Of a stretch of DNA of 64,000 nt, positions 53,850 to 63,437 are shown one piece after another (within the stretch, counting starts at the first letter, position 1; the number at the start of each line of letters is the position of its first letter). The translations under genes were made by a program, and so were the position numbers. A model generated the notes under the pieces. The model did no database searches. It saw only the letters and a list, made by a program, of their open reading frames with translations, and was not told the origin of the DNA. This DNA is from Rahnella victoriana (GTDB taxonomy: Bacteria > Pseudomonadota > Gammaproteobacteria > Enterobacterales > Enterobacteriaceae), in the NCBI RefSeq assembly GCF_004330295.1, contig NZ_SJOJ01000005.1:124001-188000 (forward strand). Reading direction: 5' to 3'.

Positions 53850-54314
53850 GTGACAAACCTGAAAGATGTATGCAACTGGACCAAAGACCGCTATCTGATC
53901 ACCACGGACATTGAGAAACTGGATATTCCGGCGGTTCACGCCTATCTGACCCGCTCCACCTGGGCGCCGGGCATTGACGAGCAAACGGTGCGTGCAGGTG
54001 CCGAAAACAGTCTGAACTTCGGCTTGTTCGACGGCGGAAAACAGATCGGTTACGCCCGCTTTATCACCGATTATGCCACCTTCGCGTACCTGTGCGATGT
54101 GTATGTGCTGGAAGATTATCAGGGGAAAAATCTGGGGGCGTGGCTGATAGAGTGCGTACAGTCGCATCCGGTGACGGCAAAACTGCGGCGCATGGCGCTG
54201 TTCACTTCGACCGCGCCGTGGCTTTACGAGAAGTTTGGCTACACGCCGGTGAATGAACCCAACTATACGTGGGCCATCACCCGGCCGGGTATTTATTTGA
54301 AGAAAGAAGTGTAA
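53850..54314 (+). CDS. GNAT-family N-acetyltransferase
   Basis: 154-residue acetyl-CoA-dependent acetyltransferase. The CoA pyrophosphate loop is in LEDYQGKNLGAWLI (Q-x3-L-G variant of QxxGxG), preceded by the strands GYARFITDYATFAYLCDVYV and followed by LYEKFGYTPVNEPN. It begins with GTG at 53850, with GAGG 5-8 nt upstream; no ATG is usable. The substrate is unknown; proteins of this small type usually modify small amines or protein N-termini. It is a single gene ending at a strong terminator. Confidence 0.88.
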   Translation: MTNLKDVCNWTKDRYLITTDIEKLDIPAVHAYLTRSTWAPGIDEQTVRAGAENSLNFGLFDGGKQIGYARFITDYATFAYLCDVYVLEDYQGKNLGAWLIECVQSHPVTAKLRRMALFTSTAPWLYEKFGYTPVNEPNYTWAITRPGIYLKKEV

Positions 54315-54336
54315 AGCATACGCCGGAATAATAAGG

Positions 54337-54364
54337 TAAGGCTCCTTTCGGAGCCTTATTCTTT
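54337..54364. terminator. Rho-independent terminator after GNAT gene
   Basis: TAAGGCTCC (54337-54345) pairs perfectly with GGAGCCTTA (54350-54358), followed by TTCTTT. It may also serve treF from the other strand. Confidence 0.8.
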
Positions 54365-54463
54365 ATCCGGCAGCGATGTGCCGCAGGAATGATCAAGGGT
54401 ACACAGCCAGCGCCCGTCCGGTTCATGACGGAAAACATAAGGGCATTAAAAAGAGTCCCTTAA

Positions 54464-56134
54464 TTAATCGTAATTCTCGCCATACAGCCCGATCAGCCGC
54501 CGGACGACGCCGTTGGTCCAGCCGAAGCCGTCCTGAAGCGGATATTCCCCGCCGCCCCCTTCCCGCGGTGCGCCGCCGGAAATATGGTATTTCTCGATCA
54601 GTTTGTGGTGCTGCTGATAGAACTGATTCACGGTTTTCAGCCAGCTGCGTGCGATGAGATCGCCCAGCGCATCGTTGCCGTATTGTTTAAAGCCCTGGAT
54701 CGCCATCCATTGCAGCGGTGCCCAGCCGTTAGGTTTATCCCACTGCTCGCCGGTTTCATACTCGGTCGCCATGATACCGCCCGGTGTGAGTAAGCGGCTG
54801 CGAATGGCTTCTGCCAGCCGTTCCGCCTGATAATGGCTGGCGAGTCCGACGTAAAGCGGTACGACGCTGGCCGCAGAAAACAGCGCCATTTTCTGACGAT
54901 GCCAGTCGTAATCGCGGAAGCACCCTTCGCTGTCGTCCCACAGATACCGGTTGATGGCTTCACGGCGGGTTTCCGCTTTGCGGCGAAACTGCGCCTCGAC
55001 GCCCCTGTCGCCTTTCAGCCCGGAAATATTGGCGATGGCGCTTTCCAGTTTGTAGAGGAAAGCATTCAGATCGACCGGGATAAATTGCGTGGTGCGGATA
55101 CTGGCGAGGCGATGGCCGTCGCGCAGCCAGCGTGAGGAGTAATCCCAGCCGGATTCCGCACCGGCACGCAAATCACGGTAAACCTCGTTGGCCGGACGGC
55201 TGGACAGTTTCGCGGTTTCGACATCTTCCCGCCAGGATTCATCGCGGGGCGTATCCCTGTCATCCCAGTAACGGTTGAGCAGCGTGCCATCCGGCAGACA
55301 AACCGCGTGACGGTAAGCCTGATTGGGGGAAAGCGATTCTGCGCCGTCCATCCAGAATTCATATTCCATTTTCAGGTGATCGAGATAGCGCCTCGCCCCG
55401 CGTACGCCATCTTCCTCGAACAGCTCCACCATCAGCGCAAACACCGGTGGCTGCGAGCGGCTGAGATAATAGGTGCGGTTACCGTTAGGGATGTGGCCGT
55501 ACATCTCGATAATCCAGGCGAAATTATCCGCCATGGTGCGCAGCAGATCGTTGCGGCCACTTTCAGCCAGCCCGAGCATTGAGAAATAGGAATCCCAGTA
55601 ATAGGTCTCGCTGAAACGCCCGCCCGGCACGACATACGCCTGTGGCAGGGGCATCAGGGATGACCAGGGCACATGATCTTCCGGCTGGCGCGTCAGCACC
55701 GGCCAGAGTTTGTCGATGTGTTCTTTCAGCGAATCGCCGGGATCAGACACATATTCGTCGCCGTGATGTTCCGGCAACCAGAAATGGGCGTCGACAAAAC
55801 GTTTCAGGTTAAAGCCGGGATGGTTTTTTATCCGGCGGTAACGCAACAGGATATCCAGCGGATCCATCTTCGGCGGGCAGTCGGGAAAGGTTTTACTGTC
55901 CTCAAACAGCCCGGAAGACTGGACACTGGTAAACAGTTCCATATAACGGTCAGCAGGTGTGAGAGCATCGGAAGGCGGCAGCCCTTCGATCATCTCCGGT
56001 TCCGGTTCCGCATCCATCATGCGGTCCAGGATCAGTTCAATCGGCTCGTGTTCGCACAAACGAAACTCTTCGCCGTTAAACTTATCGTTTTCCATCCCGG
56101 CGTTTTCGTTCGTCTGGTAGTTTGCATTTTGCAT
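54464..56134 (-). CDS. treF: Cytoplasmic trehalase TreF
   Basis: Hydrolyses trehalose to two glucose molecules (glycoside hydrolase family 37). It carries both trehalase signatures, [15 protein letters not shown] near residue 175 and [10 protein letters not shown] near 480, and matches E. coli TreF closely, including the N-terminal [18 protein letters not shown] and the C-terminal [19 protein letters not shown]. No signal peptide, so it is TreF rather than periplasmic TreA. The ATG at 56134 (556 residues) follows GAGG by 10 nt; a TTG three codons earlier is in frame. It starts 28 nt after the otsA stop on the same strand, an arrangement different from E. coli, where treF is unlinked. Confidence 0.95.
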   Translation of the reverse strand: MQNANYQTNENAGMENDKFNGEEFRLCEHEPIELILDRMMDAEPEPEMIEGLPPSDALTPADRYMELFTSVQSSGLFEDSKTFPDCPPKMDPLDILLRYRRIKNHPGFNLKRFVDAHFWLPEHHGDEYVSDPGDSLKEHIDKLWPVLTRQPEDHVPWSSLMPLPQAYVVPGGRFSETYYWDSYFSMLGLAESGRNDLLRTMADNFAWIIEMYGHIPNGNRTYYLSRSQPPVFALMVELFEEDGVRGARRYLDHLKMEYEFWMDGAESLSPNQAYRHAVCLPDGTLLNRYWDDRDTPRDESWREDVETAKLSSRPANEVYRDLRAGAESGWDYSSRWLRDGHRLASIRTTQFIPVDLNAFLYKLESAIANISGLKGDRGVEAQFRRKAETRREAINRYLWDDSEGCFRDYDWHRQKMALFSAASVVPLYVGLASHYQAERLAEAIRSRLLTPGGIMATEYETGEQWDKPNGWAPLQWMAIQGFKQYGNDALGDLIARSWLKTVNQFYQQHHKLIEKYHISGGAPREGGGGEYPLQDGFGWTNGVVRRLIGLYGENYD

Positions 56135-56162
56135 ATGCTGCAAGCCTCATGCTTAGAAAATG

Positions 56163-57587
56163 TTACGCGCCGGTGCTGTGTTTCCCGCCTGACTGCGGCG
56201 TTTCACCGTGCGGCGAAATGGCGTAAAGATCCCGCAAATACGTTTCTCCCCAGTGCGCGATATCATTTTTGCGCAGCACCGACATCATGTCGTTATACCG
56301 TTCAAGTCGTTCTTCCAGTGGCATGGTCAGGGCTTTATCCAGCGCCGCCGCCACGTCATCACGGTCGTAAGGATTAACAATCAGCGCAGAGGTCAGTTCA
56401 TTGGCCGCACCGGCAAATTGCGACAGCACCAGTACGCCCGGATCTTTCGGATCCTGCGCGGCGACATATTCTTTTGCCACCAGATTCATGCCATCACGCA
56501 GGGGCGTTACCAGTCCGACATCGGTCAGCCGGAACAGTTTCATCAACAGGCTGCGCTGGAAATGCTGATTCAGGTAAAACAGCGGCGTCTGGTTAAAGCT
56601 GCCGTATTTGCCGTTAATCCGCCCCACTTCGGTTTCCAGCTGATGACGCAGTTCCTGATAGGCCTGCACATCGCCGCGTGACGTGGGTGCAATTTGAGAA
56701 TAGCGCACCTTGCCACGGTGCTGCGGGAATTTCTCAAGCAACGCCTCAAAGGCCAGAAAACGCTCCGGCAGCCCTTTGGTGTAATCCAGACGTTCACAGG
56801 AAATGATGTTCTGGGCTTCGCGCAGTTCGCGTTCCATGGCCGCCATTTTCGGTGGCAGCGGCCCTTCGGCCATTTCCTTGATGCTGTCCGGCGCAATACT
56901 GATCGGATAGACGCCGGTGGCAAAGGTGCTGCCGAAAGCCTGATGCTGATTTTCGCCGCAGTCTTCAATGTCGGTCAGTGCTTTCAGGTTATCCAGAAAC
57001 GCCAGGCGGTCGCCCTCGGTCTGGAAGCCCAGCAAATCGTATTCGCACATCATTTTGAGCAGTTCATCGTGCGTGGGAACGGCGTTGAAAATTTCCGGCG
57101 TCGGGAACGGAATATGCAGGAAGAAACCGATGCGGTTTTTCACGCCCAGTTTGCGCAGCGCGGCAGCAAACGGCAGTAAATGGTAATCGTGGATCCACAG
57201 GGTATCGTCGGGTTTGATCAGCGGTTGCAATCTTTTCGCCAGCATATCATTGACCCGGCAATAGCCTTCCCAGGCTTCACGCTGGAAATCCACCAGATCG
57301 ATACGGTAATGAAGCGCTGGCCAAAGTACGGCGTTGGAGAACTGACAGTAATAGAGATCGTAATCGTTCTGATTGAGCGGCACGGACGCATAGGTGATGC
57401 CGTCATCTTCCATCAGGCTGAGATCATCCTCATCTTCGCCGGAAAACTCGCTGATTTCCCCGTTCCAGCCAAACCAGACACCTGACGTGTTTTTCAACGC
57501 ATCCAAAATCCCTACAGCCAGCCCGCCCGCCGATTTCGACCCGTCAGGAATGGCAATCCGGTTAGACACAACAACCAGGCGACTCAT
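56163..57587 (-). CDS. otsA: Trehalose-6-phosphate synthase OtsA
   Basis: Glycosyltransferase family 20 enzyme joining UDP-glucose and glucose-6-phosphate to trehalose-6-phosphate for osmotic and stress protection. From the ATG at 57587 it has 474 residues, exactly the E. coli length, with AAGGAG 8 nt upstream; the frame continues to 57641 but overlaps otsB. Key stretches are [10 protein letters not shown], the N-terminal Gly loop (KSAGGLAVG), [29 protein letters not shown] and [16 protein letters not shown]. otsB overlaps by 4 nt (ATGA). Confidence 0.96.
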   Translation of the reverse strand: MSRLVVVSNRIAIPDGSKSAGGLAVGILDALKNTSGVWFGWNGEISEFSGEDEDDLSLMEDDGITYASVPLNQNDYDLYYCQFSNAVLWPALHYRIDLVDFQREAWEGYCRVNDMLAKRLQPLIKPDDTLWIHDYHLLPFAAALRKLGVKNRIGFFLHIPFPTPEIFNAVPTHDELLKMMCEYDLLGFQTEGDRLAFLDNLKALTDIEDCGENQHQAFGSTFATGVYPISIAPDSIKEMAEGPLPPKMAAMERELREAQNIISCERLDYTKGLPERFLAFEALLEKFPQHRGKVRYSQIAPTSRGDVQAYQELRHQLETEVGRINGKYGSFNQTPLFYLNQHFQRSLLMKLFRLTDVGLVTPLRDGMNLVAKEYVAAQDPKDPGVLVLSQFAGAANELTSALIVNPYDRDDVAAALDKALTMPLEERLERYNDMMSVLRKNDIAHWGETYLRDLYAISPHGETPQSGGKHSTGA

Positions 57588-58378
57588 AATGTTGACTCCT
57601 TGTTCAAAGTGATAATGTGACGTTGTAACGCTTCGATCCACTGGTAAACATCGCTGACGCGGTTAACGCGGTAACGGGCCAGGGTTTCTCCTTCACCGAC
57701 CTTCACGGAAATACCGTTCATGGCGTTGACCACTTCAAAGCCTTTTTCGTCGGTCAGGTCATCGCCGATAAACACCGGCAGACGACCGGCAAAAGGCGGC
57801 TGTTGCATAAAGCTGTAAATCGCTGCGCCTTTGTCCTTGCCGCGGGGTTTAATCTCAATAACGCATTTACCGGGCTGAAGCACCAGTTCCGGATAGTTCG
57901 CCACCACGGATTCCGCCAGCGCCAGCACTTTTTGCTGATGCAACATCGCCTGACGGTAATGCAGCGCAAAGGCCATGCCTTTGGTTTCCAGCAAGGTGCC
58001 CGGCAGTTCAGCCATGCCCTGTTCCAGCTGGTGCTGCACCCGGGCTTCGACATCGGCCGGTAAGGTGACGCGATGCAGTTTACCCGCACCGTCGCGCATC
58101 TCCGCACCGTGTACGCCCGCCGCAGGCAGAACCAGCGGTGCCGCCAGTTGATCAAGCTGCTCCACGGGACGGCCTGAAATCAGCGCCAGTGCGCCGGATG
58201 AGGCGGCAAAAAGGGTTTTCAGGTGATCGCGAACCTCTGCGGGAATAGTGACCGCATCCGGTTCATCACGGATTTCTGCCAGAGTGCCGTCGACATCGAA
58301 GAAGAAGGCGTAGTTGTCGCCAGTAATGGCGGTAATGGGGGGAGTGGTTGAAAGCGTTTCCTTCATCGTTGTAGCCAA
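57584..58378 (-). CDS. otsB: Trehalose-6-phosphate phosphatase OtsB
   Basis: HAD-superfamily phosphatase releasing trehalose from trehalose-6-phosphate. The catalytic motif is DVDGTLAEI, motif II is ALISGRPVEQL, and the C-terminal acidic motif is IGDDLTDEKGFE; EIKPRGKDKGAAI marks the OtsB family. The start is uncertain. A TTG at 58378 has AGGAG at ideal spacing (7 nt), which I prefer. The ATG at 58366 lies about 19 nt from that site, and the ATG at 58408 has none. It is the first gene of otsB-otsA-treF. No sigma-S element can be asserted by eye. Confidence 0.93.
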   Translation of the reverse strand: MATTMKETLSTTPPITAITGDNYAFFFDVDGTLAEIRDEPDAVTIPAEVRDHLKTLFAASSGALALISGRPVEQLDQLAAPLVLPAAGVHGAEMRDGAGKLHRVTLPADVEARVQHQLEQGMAELPGTLLETKGMAFALHYRQAMLHQQKVLALAESVVANYPELVLQPGKCVIEIKPRGKDKGAAIYSFMQQPPFAGRLPVFIGDDLTDEKGFEVVNAMNGISVKVGEGETLARYRVNRVSDVYQWIEALQRHIITLNKESTL

Positions 58379-58502
58379 AGTAATTCTCCTGTTTGTGGGG
58401 GACTTCACAATAAAATACTGCAGACCCTCTTTACACCATCGAATAAATACTAGCTTAAATAAAGGACTTAGCAGGAATATCAGATTATTCCAAAAACCAA
58501 AA

Positions 58503-58532
58503 CACGCCGGTCAGCGTGAACTGAACGGCGTG
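58503..58532 (-). terminator. Terminator downstream of kdgM
   Basis: CACGCCG (58503-58509) and CGGCGTG (58526-58532) pair, extended inside by GTCAG/CTGA. On the minus strand the stem is followed by a GTTTTGGTTTTT stretch, 40 nt past the kdgM stop. Confidence 0.65.
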
Positions 58533-58571
58533 AAACGTCATGATGTTACTCATTACCACACGGCGTGCGGA

Positions 58572-59252
58572 TCAGAAATTATACTGGATCCCCAGACGGA
58601 AACGGGTCTGTCTTTCATCCGTGGTTTTGCGCACGGAAACATTACCGACCTGAACATAAGGCGTCCATTGTTTATTAATATTATAAGCCACTTTCAGATC
58701 CTGTTCGTAATCCCATTTATCATTGTCATACAGGATCTGATCGCTGTGTTTATAAATATAGTTATATTCGAAACGCCAGTCGGCAAGACGATAACCCAGC
58801 CAGATTTCACCGCGATTGGTTTTACGGTCTTCGGTATTTTCTTTGGTATAACGGGTATATTCATAGCGGTAACGTGCATTGAAATATATCCCGCTGTCAA
58901 AAGTATATCCGGCGGTTAAAAACGGCTTGTAAATACTGCTGTCAGAACTGGATTCCAGCGTAAAGCCCGGCTGCACAAACACCTTTGGCGTTATTTTATA
59001 CTGATAGCTGACGGTGCTTTCAGTGCCATTATCTACCAGATTATTAAAGGGTTTATTCGGGTTGTCACCGCCGGATTTCCATTTAGCTTCCAGCGAGAAA
59101 CCAAAGCCGTTGGCAAAACGGTGCGACACCATCGCCCTGTCTTTATGTTGTTTACTGTCATCCAGCCATTCATGGCGAAGGTCAATCGTCACGGCCTGGC
59201 TGCCGGCGCTGGCCAGCAGTAAGCCGCAGATCATCAGTCTGCTCTTTTTCAT
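58572..59252 (-). CDS. kdgM: KdgM-family oligogalacturonate porin
   Basis: 226-residue monomeric outer-membrane porin admitting oligogalacturonides from pectin breakdown. The signal peptide ends GSQA. The mature protein is a series of amphipathic beta strands beginning VTIDLRHEWLDDSKQHKDRAM, the family's opening motif, with many Arg and Lys residues that would line the pore, and ends in Phe (LGIQYNF). It is the last gene of togT-pelX-kdgM on the minus strand. Paralogues (KdgN, NanC) share the fold, but the pectin neighbours support KdgM. Confidence 0.9.
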   Translation of the reverse strand: MKKSRLMICGLLLASAGSQAVTIDLRHEWLDDSKQHKDRAMVSHRFANGFGFSLEAKWKSGGDNPNKPFNNLVDNGTESTVSYQYKITPKVFVQPGFTLESSSDSSIYKPFLTAGYTFDSGIYFNARYRYEYTRYTKENTEDRKTNRGEIWLGYRLADWRFEYNYIYKHSDQILYDNDKWDYEQDLKVAYNINKQWTPYVQVGNVSVRKTTDERQTRFRLGIQYNF

Positions 59253-59329
59253 TATGTATAATCCCAGAGATATTGATTAATATTTTTATTTAATAGAGAA
59301 ACGTCCTGTTTCAGGTTGCGCTGAATAAA

Positions 59330-61408
59330 TTATTTCGCGCTATGGGTACTGTTACTGCCGGTATAAAAATGATTACTCTTATCTACATTGCCGGTAACGG
59401 CGTCATCATATTTGCCGGGCACGGTGCGCACGGAAATATTGTTCTTAAATATGCCCTGTTTATCTGCCGTGGTGTAAGGCGAAGGCCGGAACAGGAAATT
59501 GAACCGTTTATTGTCCACCGCCCGGTTGCCTTCCACGATCAGCGCACCCGGATTAAAGTTATCGGTAAAGCCGTCCATGCCATTTTCCTCTGCCACGCTG
59601 TTAAGCACTTTATGCGCGACCGGCAATCCTTCACCGCCCAGTTTGAAACCGTTGCTGCCGTTGTGTACTGAACGGCTGTTTTCAATGGTGACGCTGCCGT
59701 TCGGGCCGTCCTCAATCTTGTTGAACAGGTCAAAACCGTCGTCGATATTGTCGTGGGAATAACAGTTCACCAGCTGGTTACCCTCACCCACGCGCATTTT
59801 CACCGCGAAACCGTCCGCGTTTTTGCGTCCCGGATCCTGATTGCCCCAGGATTCTGAGTTACTGATCAGGTTTCGGCTGGCCCATAACGCGCGCCCGATG
59901 CCGTCCGGCGACGCCACCCAGATGCCGGTATCGTCGGCATGATGTGCCTTCACCTGATCAAGATGGTTATCGCTTCCGGCGATATGGAAACTCTTTTGCG
60001 TGACGGTAATGCCCTGCACATCCCAGTAACTGGCCTGCAGTTTCAGGCCGTTAAACACCACATTGTTGCCCTGCGGACGCAGCGTTTTGCGCTGTGGCGC
60101 GGTGCCGCTGGCGGTCGCCGGGATCACGGACGCCGGATATTCGCCGTCTGCCAGCCACAGGGTGCCGCCCGGTGCCAGCAGATTGACTGCACTGGCGAAA
60201 TCCAGCGGATGTGCCTGCGAACCGTCATTATCCGCCGCGCCGCCGGGTGACACATACAGCACATCAGGATTGCTTACCAGCGCCATGCTGACCGGGAATG
60301 TCTGCGTCAGCGGTGTGCCGTTTTCCGGCGTAAACGTGATGTTCATTGTGGTGGCAGGCTGTTCGGCATGGAACGGCACGGCGATCACGTCACCGCCCTT
60401 CACGGCTTTCTCACGCAATAACGCCTTGCCGCCCTGTTCGATAGTTACCTTACCGTCGCCATTGGTGCGCAGTTGGAAAACGCTGTCACGGCGGGTGATC
60501 ACCGGGGATGACATGATCTCAATGCGGGGTTTAAGTGACGGCGTCACGTAAGGCGCGGACGGCAATGTATGCGCTTCGCTGAGCGTCAGCTTTGCGTGAT
60601 GCACGGTGATGCGGGCATTGCGTGAGGCGAAGAAGCCGACGTAATAGCCGGTCTTGTCGAGCTGCGTCACGCGATCAGCGCCCGCTGCCGACTGGCTGAC
60701 CCACTGATCGCTGCCCTGCGGCGCATAGGCGACGTCAAAACCGCTGTCGGTGCGGGTCATTTTCAGCAGGAAACGGGTCGGCGTGGTCAGCGGATGATAG
60801 CTTTCACGCACGATGCTGATCCCGGTATTCCCCCAGGGTTGCTGCACGCCCTGACGGGCAATCAGCGCCACGACTGGCGGTGTGTCCCCGATGGCCATCA
60901 CGCTGTTCATCACCATGTTCGAGGCGGCGGGTAATTCCTCAATCCCCGGTTTGGTCACCGGTTCACGCGGGTTGCCCAGAATATCGCGCACCAGCAAGCC
61001 GGCACCTTCCTGCCCTGCCGGTTTCGCGCCGTTTTCCGGCCCGAACTGATTGAGCGTGATATCCGCTTCAAGCTGGAAATTCACATCAGCCGGTAAGCGG
61101 GTATAAAAATAGGTCAGGCCGTCGTGGCTGTTGCCCACTTTGCCGCCACGGCTTTCCAGCGTAAACGGCGTGGTCAGCAGAGTGCCTGCCGCCGCAACGG
61201 GTTTACCCTCCGCCAGCAGCGTTTCGTTCATGCCGGTTTTCTCCGGCAGGACGTTGGTGGCGAAGTTGACGTCGGTCGACTGACCGAACGTGATGCTGTG
61301 CCACACCAGTTTGCCGGTATCAGGCAATGCAGCGGCAACGCTTTGTGCGCTGATCCCGAGGGACAACGCGACAAAAAACAGTTTTTGTTCCCACATGTTC
61401 GTTCTCAT
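59330..61408 (-). CDS. pelX: Exopolygalacturonate lyase PelX-like (polysaccharide lyase family 9)
   Basis: 692-residue exported pectin lyase. The signal peptide (ending SVAA) precedes an N-terminal beta-sandwich region (about 30-370) and a right-handed parallel beta-helix (about 390-680). The helix holds Asp-rich calcium-site turns such as ADDTGIWV, KNADGFAVKM and HDNIDDGFDLFNKIEDGPNG, characteristic of PL9 PelX/PelL. It probably cleaves digalacturonate units from oligogalacturonides in the periplasm. MRTNMWEQ offers two starts, 61408 and 61396; the signal peptide begins at the second. It lies 75 nt after togT, with a strong hairpin in the gap, and 77 nt before kdgM. Confidence 0.9.
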   Translation of the reverse strand: MRTNMWEQKLFFVALSLGISAQSVAAALPDTGKLVWHSITFGQSTDVNFATNVLPEKTGMNETLLAEGKPVAAAGTLLTTPFTLESRGGKVGNSHDGLTYFYTRLPADVNFQLEADITLNQFGPENGAKPAGQEGAGLLVRDILGNPREPVTKPGIEELPAASNMVMNSVMAIGDTPPVVALIARQGVQQPWGNTGISIVRESYHPLTTPTRFLLKMTRTDSGFDVAYAPQGSDQWVSQSAAGADRVTQLDKTGYYVGFFASRNARITVHHAKLTLSEAHTLPSAPYVTPSLKPRIEIMSSPVITRRDSVFQLRTNGDGKVTIEQGGKALLREKAVKGGDVIAVPFHAEQPATTMNITFTPENGTPLTQTFPVSMALVSNPDVLYVSPGGAADNDGSQAHPLDFASAVNLLAPGGTLWLADGEYPASVIPATASGTAPQRKTLRPQGNNVVFNGLKLQASYWDVQGITVTQKSFHIAGSDNHLDQVKAHHADDTGIWVASPDGIGRALWASRNLISNSESWGNQDPGRKNADGFAVKMRVGEGNQLVNCYSHDNIDDGFDLFNKIEDGPNGSVTIENSRSVHNGSNGFKLGGEGLPVAHKVLNSVAEENGMDGFTDNFNPGALIVEGNRAVDNKRFNFLFRPSPYTTADKQGIFKNNISVRTVPGKYDDAVTGNVDKSNHFYTGSNSTHSAK

Positions 61409-61428
61409 CCTAAAAACGTAGCTGGTCG

Positions 61429-61448
61429 CTGGCCGGTTTCCCGGCCAG
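61429..61448. other. Intercistronic hairpin between togT and pelX
   Basis: CTGGCCGG (61429-61436) pairs perfectly with CCGGCCAG (61441-61448) around TTTC. It has no T-tract, so it is more likely an mRNA processing/stability element or partial attenuator than a terminator. Confidence 0.5.
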
Positions 61449-61483
61449 TCGGTGATATGAAAAATAACGGAGAAGATCAGGTA

Positions 61484-63049
61484 TTACGGTTGCTGCGTGG
61501 TACTGACCATGGGTTTAGGTTCGTCAACTTCCACGGCAGGGGTATCGAAGATTTTGCGGCACACCACGCTGTTACCCCAGCATTGTTCATACGGGTAACC
61601 AATCAGTTCTTCCATGACCGCGCGGACCTCGGGTTGCACCTGGCTGATCTGGCCGCCTGCTTTAATGCGCGCCACTTCGCCGAGGACCACTAAGTGCGTT
61701 TTACGGTTCAGTTTCATCTGGTTACTGAAGACAATCGCCATCAGCGCCAGCGCGATAACCCCGATGCAGAACACCAGCGCAATGGCGGTAACGGCACTTT
61801 CGGGCTGAGTGTGCGATTTGGACTGGAAGCCGTAGAAACTCAGGATAGCGCCCATCACGAAGACGATCACCGAACGCATCAGCTTACCGGAGAAGGTCAT
61901 GGCCCCGGCGTAAATCCCCTCGCGGCGGCGGCCGGTGAAGGCTTCATCGATATCCGCCAGGAAGGTGTACACCGTCCACGGAATGTAATACACCCCGCCG
62001 GTACCGATACCGAACACGACGGTGATGGTCAGCATGGCGACGGTGGCGTATTGCTGCGGCAGATGCAGGAAATGCAGCAGGCTGTAGCAAAGCACAGAGA
62101 AAATCACGATGCCGAGCGCCAGGATGTAAGGCTTGCTGAAACCGTGCTTCACACAGATGCCGATAAAGATGGCGGTTGAGAACAGTTGCAGGATGGAGTT
62201 CAGACTGCTCAGCCCGGCAACCATGCTCGGGTCATATTGCAGCACGAAAATGATGAAATAGGTGAAGACCGACGCAAACAGCCATTCCGCCCCGAAGCCG
62301 CACAGATACATGCCCAGGTGCTTGCGGAACACCTTCAGATGGAAGGTCGATTTCATGTCGCGCACCAGCGTCAGCATGGTTTTGCCGAGACTCATTTTCT
62401 TCTCATCGGCTGGCGTGGTTTCTTCTACCGGACGCTCCCACGACGAGAGGTACAACATGCCGATGGCGATAAACAGGATCACGCCGTAAGTCAGTGCGGT
62501 GAAGAAGAACGGCTGCGCCGAGTCTTTGCCGTAAATAAGGATGAACTGGCCGGGAATGAACGCCGCTAGGAAGTTCGCCACTTTACCGAAAATGGCTTTA
62601 TAGCCGGTCAGCTTGGAACGCGCGGAGAAGTCGGTGGTCATTTCTGTCGCCAGCGTCTCGTACGGCACCATGACGGAGGTGTAGATCAGCTCGAACAGCA
62701 CGTAGGTGGACAGGTAATACCAGAAACCGAAGCCCTCTACCCATAACAGCGGGTAGAACATCATCAGCGGTACGCCGAGCAGGATGAAGAAGCGGCGACG
62801 CCCGAAGCGTTTACCGAGGCGTGTTTTGCCGAAATTATCCGAGAGATAGCCCATCAGCGGGTTACTGATGGCATCAATGATACTGGCCACTGAGAAGATC
62901 GCCGACGCCTGTAACAGCGTCAGGCCGCAAAAGGTGGTGTAGAAATACAGCAGCCAGATCCCGGCGATCGCCAGTGCCCCGCTGCCCAACAGGTTCCCAC
63001 CGCCGTAAGCCAGCTGATGTTTAAATAAAATAGGTTTTTCTGCGTTCAT
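61484..63049 (-). CDS. togT: Oligogalacturonide transporter TogT (GPH/MelB-like family)
   Basis: 521-residue inner-membrane cation symporter with twelve predicted helices. The GPH-family loop GYLSDNFGKTRLGKRFGRRR after helix 2 and the YETLATEMTTDFSARSKLTGYK segment are diagnostic. A C-terminal cytoplasmic tail of about 80 residues follows the last helix. Gene neighbours (PL9 lyase, KdgM porin) identify it with Dickeya TogT rather than melibiose or glucuronide carriers. It is the first gene of the operon. Upstream are a 16/20 KdgR box (29 bp from the start) and a perfect CRP site 91 bp from the start. Confidence 0.9.
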   Translation of the reverse strand: MNAEKPILFKHQLAYGGGNLLGSGALAIAGIWLLYFYTTFCGLTLLQASAIFSVASIIDAISNPLMGYLSDNFGKTRLGKRFGRRRFFILLGVPLMMFYPLLWVEGFGFWYYLSTYVLFELIYTSVMVPYETLATEMTTDFSARSKLTGYKAIFGKVANFLAAFIPGQFILIYGKDSAQPFFFTALTYGVILFIAIGMLYLSSWERPVEETTPADEKKMSLGKTMLTLVRDMKSTFHLKVFRKHLGMYLCGFGAEWLFASVFTYFIIFVLQYDPSMVAGLSSLNSILQLFSTAIFIGICVKHGFSKPYILALGIVIFSVLCYSLLHFLHLPQQYATVAMLTITVVFGIGTGGVYYIPWTVYTFLADIDEAFTGRRREGIYAGAMTFSGKLMRSVIVFVMGAILSFYGFQSKSHTQPESAVTAIALVFCIGVIALALMAIVFSNQMKLNRKTHLVVLGEVARIKAGGQISQVQPEVRAVMEELIGYPYEQCWGNSVVCRKIFDTPAVEVDEPKPMVSTTQQP

Positions 63050-63077
63050 GAGTTTCCGCCCAGAGAGATTTTTATAA

Positions 63078-63097
63078 AATGAACCGATGTTTCGTTT
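63078..63097. promoter_or_regulatory. KdgR operator upstream of togT
   Basis: AATGAACCGATGTTTCGTTT agrees with the KdgR consensus AATGAAACATTGTTTCATTT at 16 of 20 positions. It is 29 bp before the togT start codon, a repressing position. Confidence 0.75.
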
Positions 63098-63139
63098 TTA
63101 TAGAGATAGCGTTTTATATAGGCGGGATGAATGAATTGA

Positions 63140-63155
63140 TGTGAATAGCATCACA
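63140..63155. promoter_or_regulatory. CRP binding site upstream of togT
   Basis: TGTGAATAGCATCACA is a perfect TGTGA-N6-TCACA, flanked by AT-rich bases that extend the 22-bp consensus. It lies 91 bp before the togT start codon. The remainder of the 388-bp gap (63050-63437) shows no gene. Confidence 0.85.
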
Positions 63156-63437
63156 TTTAAAACAGCGCGGGGGTTTTGAGCAGCGATTTTGCGATACGTG
63201 TAACATTCCTCGCCATCATTTATCCACATTTGGCGAAAACGTTCGGATTGCATTAGTTTTAAATCGAATGATTACCTGTCTATTGCTTTACTAAACCGAC
63301 ACTTAACCTGCACGAGAATTTTACATCCTCTTCGGAATTTTCAGTGAAGGTCATGCATAAAGAAGGAATAAACGAAGGGAAAGGCCAGTCCCTGGCCCTG
63401 TTGCCTGCTACAGCGGGAAAATACGGGGAGTCTGCGA

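Noticed and set aside
59282..59315. A possible KdgR box upstream of kdgM (GAAAC...GTTTC)
   Set aside because: The half-sites are spaced two bases too far apart and the flanks do not match, unlike the good box before togT.
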